From NCBI RefSeq assembly GCF_031157835.1, contig NZ_JAVIDR010000008.1:1-64000 (forward strand): DNA of 64,000 bases, read 5' to 3'. A program made the position numbers and the translations under genes. Of the stretch, positions 59,292 to 64,000 are shown one piece after another (the stretch's first letter is position 1; each line of letters opens with the position of its first letter). The notes under the pieces were generated by a model. That model was not told the DNA's origin. It worked only from the letters and a program-made list of their open reading frames with translations, and made no database searches. This DNA comes from Acinetobacter rudis (lineage in GTDB: Bacteria > Pseudomonadota > Gammaproteobacteria > Pseudomonadales > Moraxellaceae).

Positions 59292-60152
59292 TTACGCGTA
59301 TTTTTTTGATCCAGCTACGCAAAGCACAGCAATCAGCGTTATCACTAACATCGTCCAACTCACAGATTCATGTAAAAGCACGGCTGCTAATGTCAAACCT
59401 ATAAAAGGCTGAAAGAGTTGTAATTGACCAACAGCGGCAATGCCACCTTGAACCAAACCTTTGTACCAAAAAACAAAACCTAAAAACATACTAAAAATAG
59501 AAACATAAGCTAGTGCAAACCATGCCGATAAACTGACATGACTAAAACTACTCGGCATGTCCCATAAAGCAATCGGCAACATAATGGGTAAAGAGAGAAG
59601 TAAAGCCCAGCAAATGACTTGCCATCCGCCCAAAGTACGAGAAACTCTTGCGCCTTCTGCATATCCAAAGCCACATACCAACACTGCCGCAAGCATGAGT
59701 AAGTCTCCTTTTAATGAAGCACCACTACTACCAAATGCGGAATAACCTGCGACAAAAGCTGCACCAAGAATAGAAAATACCCAAAATAAAGGTTTTGGTC
59801 GTTCACCTGCACGTAATACAGCAAATAACGCCGTACATAGTGGCAATAAACCTATAAATACAATTGAATGAGCAGAAGTTACATATTGCAAAGCCAATGC
59901 AGTTAAAAGCGGAAAACCGATTACCACGCCTAAAGCACTCATCGCCAAAGATGGTAAATCCGTCAGTTTGGGTTTTGGTTGTTTGAGTACGATCAATAAA
60001 AATACACCCAATAATGCAGCAATCAGTGCCCGTATAGCTGTTAGAAAAAGTGGATCAAAATCGGCTACAGCAACACGCGTTGCAGGTAAAGAACCTGCAA
60101 AAATCGTCACACCAATCAAACCATTAACCCAACCTTTTGTTGCCTCATTCAT
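59292..60152 (-). CDS. EamA-family (DMT) transporter
   Basis: 286 aa with ten predicted TM helices in two EamA halves; the halves begin near GWVNGLIGVTIFAGSLPATR and KGDLLMLAAVLVCGFGYAEG. The second half ends with PFIGLTLAAVLLHESVSW, as usual. Members export amino acids or other metabolites. The start codon is at 60152. It is divergent from a second MocR-type gene, and ACAGTT repeats fill the gap, so that protein is the likely regulator. Confidence 0.86.
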   Translation of the reverse strand: MNEATKGWVNGLIGVTIFAGSLPATRVAVADFDPLFLTAIRALIAALLGVFLLIVLKQPKPKLTDLPSLAMSALGVVIGFPLLTALALQYVTSAHSIVFIGLLPLCTALFAVLRAGERPKPLFWVFSILGAAFVAGYSAFGSSGASLKGDLLMLAAVLVCGFGYAEGARVSRTLGGWQVICWALLLSLPIMLPIALWDMPSSFSHVSLSAWFALAYVSIFSMFLGFVFWYKGLVQGGIAAVGQLQLFQPFIGLTLAAVLLHESVSWTMLVITLIAVLCVAGSKKYA

Positions 60153-60213
60153 GTCATTTTCTCAGTTTTACAATACATTCATTTGAACATGGACGACAAC
60201 AGTAAAACGAGTT

Positions 60214-60265
60214 ACAGTTCAGTACAGTTATTAAGAACTGTTATGCTTATTATTCCCTTACAGTT
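60214..60265. promoter_or_regulatory. ACAGTT repeat cluster, probable MocR operator
   Basis: ACAGTT at 60214 and 60224 (direct, 10 bp apart), its reverse AACTGT at 60236, and ACAGTT again at 60260. Helix-phased direct repeats plus an inverted copy are the usual layout for MocR-type proteins. It lies between divergent eamA and mocR and ends 9 bp before the GTG start. Confidence 0.65.
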
Positions 60266-60274
60266 GGACACAAC

Positions 60275-61699
60275 GTGAAGAAAAATCAAACGCGTATTCA
60301 CATGGTGATGCAAGAAATTCAAAACAAAATTTCTTCAAGAATCTATCTACCAAGAACCAAGCTCCCCTCAGTTCGTGCTCAAGCTCGTTTCATGCATGTA
60401 TCTGTGTCTACAGTTGTAGAAGCCTATGAAAGATTAATGGCTGAAGGTGTGATTCTCTCTAAACCAGGTTCTGGTTTCTACGTTGCAGGCCCAATCGCTC
60501 CGCTTTCTTTAACCCAAATAGAGCCGAAACTTGACCGTGAAGTAGATCCCTTATGGGTTTCACGACAAGCTTTAGATACAGATACAACAACACTAAAACC
60601 GGGTTGTGGTTGGCTACCGCCAACATGGCTCTATGAAACAGGCATGAGAAAAGCTTTACGAACAATGGCTCGGGCGGATAGCCTAGATTTAGCAGAATAT
60701 GCAACTTCGTTGGGACATCCTGAATTACGTCAGTTACTTTCTCGTCGTTTAAGTGGCAACAACATTGAGGTCAGCCCCAACCAAATTATTCTTACCGAAT
60801 CAGGCACTCAAGCGATTGACCTCATCTGTCGTTTTTTTCTTGAGCCAGGTGATACCGTTATTGTTGATGATCCTTGTTATTTTAATTTTCATGCTTTACT
60901 CAAAGCACATCGAGCCAATATTGTTAGCGTGCCCTATACTGCACAAGGCCCTCAGCTTGAAATTTTTGAGCAAGTTCTGGCTGAACATAACCCACGACTC
61001 TATATTACAAATTCTGGTATCCACAACCCAACAGGCGCAACACTATCTCCATCTACAGCACACCACTTATTAAAATTAATTGATTCTACCAATTTGATTA
61101 TTATTGAAGATGATATATTTGCAGATTTTGAGCTCAATCCAGCTCCCCGTTTGGCTGCTTTAGATGGCCTACAACGTGTCATTCAAATCGGTAGTTTTTC
61201 AAAAACAATATCCGCATCATTACGCTGTGGTTATATTGCAGTAAAAAATGACTGGGTTGAAAATCTAGTCAATTTAAAAATTGCCACGTCCTTTGGTGGT
61301 GGACGACTTTCTGCAGAGATGGTACTACTTTCATTAAAAGACAGTGGCTATCGTAAACACATGGACATGGTACGCACTCGCTTAGCCAGCGAAATGCTTA
61401 AAGTCATCCGTAAATTAGAAGCCATAAATATTCAACCTTGGATCATACCTCAAGCGGGCATGTTTCTCTGGTGTAAACTCCCCAAAGGCTTAGATGCTGG
61501 GCTTATTGCCCAAGCTTGTTTAAAACAAGGAGTTGTACTCGCACCAGGAAATGCCTTTAGTCAATCATTATCAGCCAAGGATTTTTTACGTTTTAATGTT
61601 GTGCAGTGCAATGATGATCGTATATTTGAGGTCTTAGCTGAAGTTATGAAACAGTTTGTTGAGGCTCCTCAAATAAACTCACAGTCGATTCAAATATAA
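60275..61699 (+). CDS. MocR/YdcR-type GntR/aminotransferase regulator
   Basis: 474 aa from a GTG at 60275 (VKKNQTRIHMVMQEIQNKI). Winged HTH about 10-75 with LPSVRAQARFMHVSVSTVVEAYERL. The aminotransferase-like domain shows ESGTQAIDLICRFFLEPGD, IHNPTGATLS, IIEDDIFADF and the PLP lysine in GSFSKTISASLRCGY. Related to the protein at 57.7 kb but clearly a different subgroup. Likely controls the divergent EamA transporter and itself through the ACAGTT cluster. The effector amine or amino acid is unknown. Confidence 0.87.
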   Translation: MKKNQTRIHMVMQEIQNKISSRIYLPRTKLPSVRAQARFMHVSVSTVVEAYERLMAEGVILSKPGSGFYVAGPIAPLSLTQIEPKLDREVDPLWVSRQALDTDTTTLKPGCGWLPPTWLYETGMRKALRTMARADSLDLAEYATSLGHPELRQLLSRRLSGNNIEVSPNQIILTESGTQAIDLICRFFLEPGDTVIVDDPCYFNFHALLKAHRANIVSVPYTAQGPQLEIFEQVLAEHNPRLYITNSGIHNPTGATLSPSTAHHLLKLIDSTNLIIIEDDIFADFELNPAPRLAALDGLQRVIQIGSFSKTISASLRCGYIAVKNDWVENLVNLKIATSFGGGRLSAEMVLLSLKDSGYRKHMDMVRTRLASEMLKVIRKLEAINIQPWIIPQAGMFLWCKLPKGLDAGLIAQACLKQGVVLAPGNAFSQSLSAKDFLRFNVVQCNDDRIFEVLAEVMKQFVEAPQINSQSIQI

Positions 61700-61700
61700 A

Positions 61701-61724
61701 AGGGAGAAATGTGTATATCTCCCT
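61701..61724 (-). terminator. Terminator of the hydrolase/PF10118 operon
   Basis: AGGGAGA and TCTCCCT form a 7-bp stem with a 10-nt loop; on the minus strand TTTTATATTT follows. It lies 52 bp after the hydrolase stop. Confidence 0.6.
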
Positions 61725-61776
61725 AAAATTAAATCAGTAATAGCTTAAAGATATAGATTAACTTTCAATCTGGGTA

Positions 61777-62667
61777 TCATGAATTTAATTGCTGAATGTA
61801 ATCTCGTATCTTTTTAGAAATTTCAGCATAGTGACTTAAAATTCCCCAATGTCCTGACTCAATCTGAGTATAGTGAATATCACTCGCCCACTCGCCCATT
61901 CCTAAACTCAAATGCTTTGGTACAAAAGGATCTTGCGTCATAACCAACATATGTATAGGAATAGATGTTGTACGTGAAGTTGGATGTAATAGTGCCTGTA
62001 TTAAGTTTTGGCGATATAACCCTAAGCCGTTTACACCATTACGTAATTGTTTGGGGTCTGGTTGCACCTCGGTATTTTCACTTTTAGCAACCCATTTAGG
62101 CCACAACTGTGCCAAACCTAAGTTCCAAACGAGCTCTGGTATCCATGGAATTTGAAAAATCCCCATATAACCCGAGCTAATACCACGTTGAATGACATTA
62201 CGGTAGCCTTGAAAACTCCCTTTTGACCATTCTCGTTTAAACCACCACCCTACATGATCAAGACTTGGTGCCAATGCTGTATATGATTGAATTTTATCTT
62301 CTAGTCGATCACCCAATACAGCCTCCCATCCTTGTAATGCTCCCCAATCATGTCCAACCAAATGAACAGGCTGATGTGGACTAAACGCTTGAATGACCTG
62401 TTCTAAATCGTTAATCAGATATTTGAAGTCATATTCAGATGAGTGCGCAGGAATATCGGATAAACCCGTGCCACGAACATCGTATGCAATAACATTAAAT
62501 TCATCTGCCAAACTTTCAGCAAGTTTATTCCAAACCTCTGCTGAATCTGGATAACCATGAATAAAAATAATGCTTTCTTTTTCAGGTGTTAGTTCACCCC
62601 AATGATAAGCAGCCAGACAGATATTGTCAGAATGAACATAGGTCTTTATTTTTTCATCATGGCTCAT
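61777..62667 (-). CDS. Alpha/beta hydrolase, epoxide-hydrolase-like
   Basis: 296 aa. IFIHGYPDSAEVW carries the oxyanion HG-P motif (HGYP at 37-40). The nucleophile elbow is GHDWGA with D107; an aspartate here is the mark of epoxide hydrolases and haloalkane dehalogenases rather than esterases. The base should be the histidine in ESGHWGILSH near residue 273. A cap domain of about 80 residues follows the elbow. GGAG precedes the ATG. Its start overlaps the stop of the PF10118 gene (ATGA), so they are translated together. Substrate unknown. Confidence 0.85.
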   Translation of the reverse strand: MSHDEKIKTYVHSDNICLAAYHWGELTPEKESIIFIHGYPDSAEVWNKLAESLADEFNVIAYDVRGTGLSDIPAHSSEYDFKYLINDLEQVIQAFSPHQPVHLVGHDWGALQGWEAVLGDRLEDKIQSYTALAPSLDHVGWWFKREWSKGSFQGYRNVIQRGISSGYMGIFQIPWIPELVWNLGLAQLWPKWVAKSENTEVQPDPKQLRNGVNGLGLYRQNLIQALLHPTSRTTSIPIHMLVMTQDPFVPKHLSLGMGEWASDIHYTQIESGHWGILSHYAEISKKIRDYIQQLNS

Positions 62668-63608
62668 ACATATGCTCCTTCTACAGCGTTAATCTCTCGC
62701 GCTGCACGATTAACTGCGGCAGAGCGATCTAGATACTTTAATGCCAGTTCAGTTGAAGCTTCTGTCAAAGGATGATAATTTGGCTTAAAAAATGAGAGTG
62801 ATGTTTTTAAATACCATACAGGCCCTGGTAAATATCCATTTTTATCGGCTAAATGCCAAGCTTTCCAAAAATCCCAACTCAATAAACTTTTTTGAGATGA
62901 TGGCACTTCATCATCACTCTCAGCTAAATGCACTGTACCGGCTGCCATTAAATATGTGAACATTGGTGCGGTAATGGCCATAACTGCTGCGCGTAATAAG
63001 TAATTGCCACTGATATACTGATAAACATCATAGGCTACAGCCCGATGTTCAACTTCTTCAGCACAATGCCAGGTAAACAAATCACTCACTGTTGGATCAC
63101 AACCACGCTCCTGCCAATATGATCGGGTAAGAACGTATTGACCAATCGCTGAAGTAAAATGTTCTGCAGCCGCTACTAAGGCCACCCGAGCATTTAACCA
63201 CGACCGTTGAAAAATGGCTGGTAGCTGAATACCTAAAGGCTGATCAAGTAATAATTGATCAAAAATATAGCTGGCTCGTTTATACTGTGATTCAATATCT
63301 ACACCATAATGCTTTAAGTATTCATCAATGGAATGCTTATGTGCTTGGGAATGCATCGCTTCTTGACGAATAAATATTTGAGCATCTTCTTTAAGTTTTT
63401 TGTCATCTATTAGCGGTAATGCTTTATTCAACATTCGACAAAAAAAATATTCTCCTCGTACCAAAGTAAAACTAAAATGATTAACTCCATGGCTAGCCAA
63501 AGGATTGTTTGGAATCCATCTTAACGGTACATTATGCCAATCAAAAGTCACCTTACGTGCAATTAACGGCCAGTCAGTATAAGAGTTTTTTCTTAATATT
63601 CGTTTCAT
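62664..63608 (-). CDS. PF10118-type metal-dependent hydrolase
   Basis: 314 aa from the ATG at 63608, with GGGAAG upstream; an in-frame TTG at 63641 is less likely. It is mostly helical with repeated E-x2-H pairs as metal ligands: IRQEAMHSQAHKHSI, AEHFTSAIG and CAEEVEHRAVAYDVY. This is a ferritin-like di-metal pattern, so the name hydrolase may mislead, and an oxygen-activating role is possible. It is translationally coupled to the epoxide-hydrolase-like gene. A 17-bp palindrome lies 112 bp upstream. Confidence 0.82.
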   Translation of the reverse strand: MKRILRKNSYTDWPLIARKVTFDWHNVPLRWIPNNPLASHGVNHFSFTLVRGEYFFCRMLNKALPLIDDKKLKEDAQIFIRQEAMHSQAHKHSIDEYLKHYGVDIESQYKRASYIFDQLLLDQPLGIQLPAIFQRSWLNARVALVAAAEHFTSAIGQYVLTRSYWQERGCDPTVSDLFTWHCAEEVEHRAVAYDVYQYISGNYLLRAAVMAITAPMFTYLMAAGTVHLAESDDEVPSSQKSLLSWDFWKAWHLADKNGYLPGPVWYLKTSLSFFKPNYHPLTEASTELALKYLDRSAAVNRAAREINAVEGAYV

Positions 63609-64000
63609 CGAGATTGCTTCCCATGCTTTCAATTTTTTCAATCTGCCGACTTAATAGCACTCTTCCTTTCACCCTCATCAGGCTATAAATCTATTAGACA
63701 TCTAATTAAAATATAATTAAGTTCTAAAATAGAACTAAGGGGAAAATAACCAAGCGACTATTTGTTGTCAATCATGCATAAGGGAATGATCATGAGGTTG
63801 GCCTAACATGACTTAACTTTCTGTATAAATGATATGCTTTGGAAATTTTACACCGACAAATAATCTAAAAACTCAAATAATGATTTAGATTAAACCTACG
63901 TTAGATTAATTTTTATTTATATAGGGTCTCTCATTGTCTGAAAGAGAAAATCACCGACAGAATCATACGTTTTACTTACTAAATCTCCTGAATACTCAAT
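63609..64000. other. Upstream region at the window end
   Basis: About 390 bp without a gene. It holds the 17-bp palindrome at 63720 and two AGATTAA direct repeats near 63886-63908. Nothing else seen; the next gene lies outside the window. Confidence 0.45.
63720..63736. promoter_or_regulatory. 17-bp palindrome, candidate operator of the PF10118 operon
   Basis: AGTTCTAAAATAGAACT: 7-bp arms around three bases. It matches the palindrome at 49903 in 16 of 17 positions and lies 112 bp upstream of the PF10118 ATG. Confidence 0.58.

Overview
The window looks like chromosomal DNA of an environmental Acinetobacter. The base composition is AT-rich. The benABCDE/benM/benK and antABC products match what I remember of their A. 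baylyi ADP1 counterparts almost motif for motif, and the flavin-dependent indole-oxidation (iif) genes match the cluster described in Acinetobacter sp. O153. I see no rRNA, tRNA, CRISPR array, insertion sequence or phage gene. All identifications come from reading motifs and remembered families; nothing was searched.

Layout. 1-11.8 kb: the N-terminal 3,933 codons of a giant trimeric autotransporter adhesin on the minus strand, built from near-identical DNA repeats and cut off by the window edge before its membrane anchor. 12.5-16.9 kb: antABC (anthranilate to catechol) and an AraC-type regulator. 16.9-21.0 kb: two exported proteins of unknown function, a frameshifted hexapeptide acetyltransferase, and a divergent SmvA-like efflux pump/TetR pair with two clear operators. 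21.1-27.9 kb: iifABCD (indole to anthranilate), a divergent aromatic-acid MFS transporter and a second AraC regulator. 28.3-32.9 kb: a DUF4260 membrane protein, a LuxR-type regulator with an intact acyl-homoserine-lactone pocket, and a transporter/lhgO/GntR module for L-2-hydroxyglutarate. 33.3-41.3 kb: the benzoate locus benK-benM-benABCDE. 41.5-49.6 kb: an exported unknown protein, a Fur-boxed TonB receptor, a DUF475/TerC membrane protein behind a yybP-ykoY (Mn2+) riboswitch and a short leader ORF, and an EmrAB-like efflux pair. 50.2-56.2 kb: CoA transferase, thiolase, acyl-CoA dehydrogenase and TetR. 56.3-63.6 kb: GNAT, PaiB-like protein, two MocR-type regulators, an EamA transporter, and an epoxide-hydrolase-like/PF10118 operon.

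How the genes work together. The iif and ant products form one route: indole is oxidised by IifC with flavin from IifD, dehydrogenated by IifB, ring-opened by IifA to anthranilate, and converted by AntABC to catechol. BenABC plus BenD take benzoate to the same catechol. The window is therefore a catechol-forming island with its own importers (BenK, BenE, the 25.5 kb MFS protein) and regulators. The catechol ring-cleavage (cat) genes are not in the window. The thiolase, CoA transferase and acyl-CoA dehydrogenase could serve later acyl-CoA steps, but their substrates cannot be told from sequence.

The least expected structures are regulatory: the riboswitch followed by a seven-residue leader ORF buried in a perfect hairpin; the two operators that overlay the smvA-like promoter; two almost identical 17-bp palindromes 14 kb apart; and the ACAGTT repeats between a MocR gene and its neighbouring transporter.
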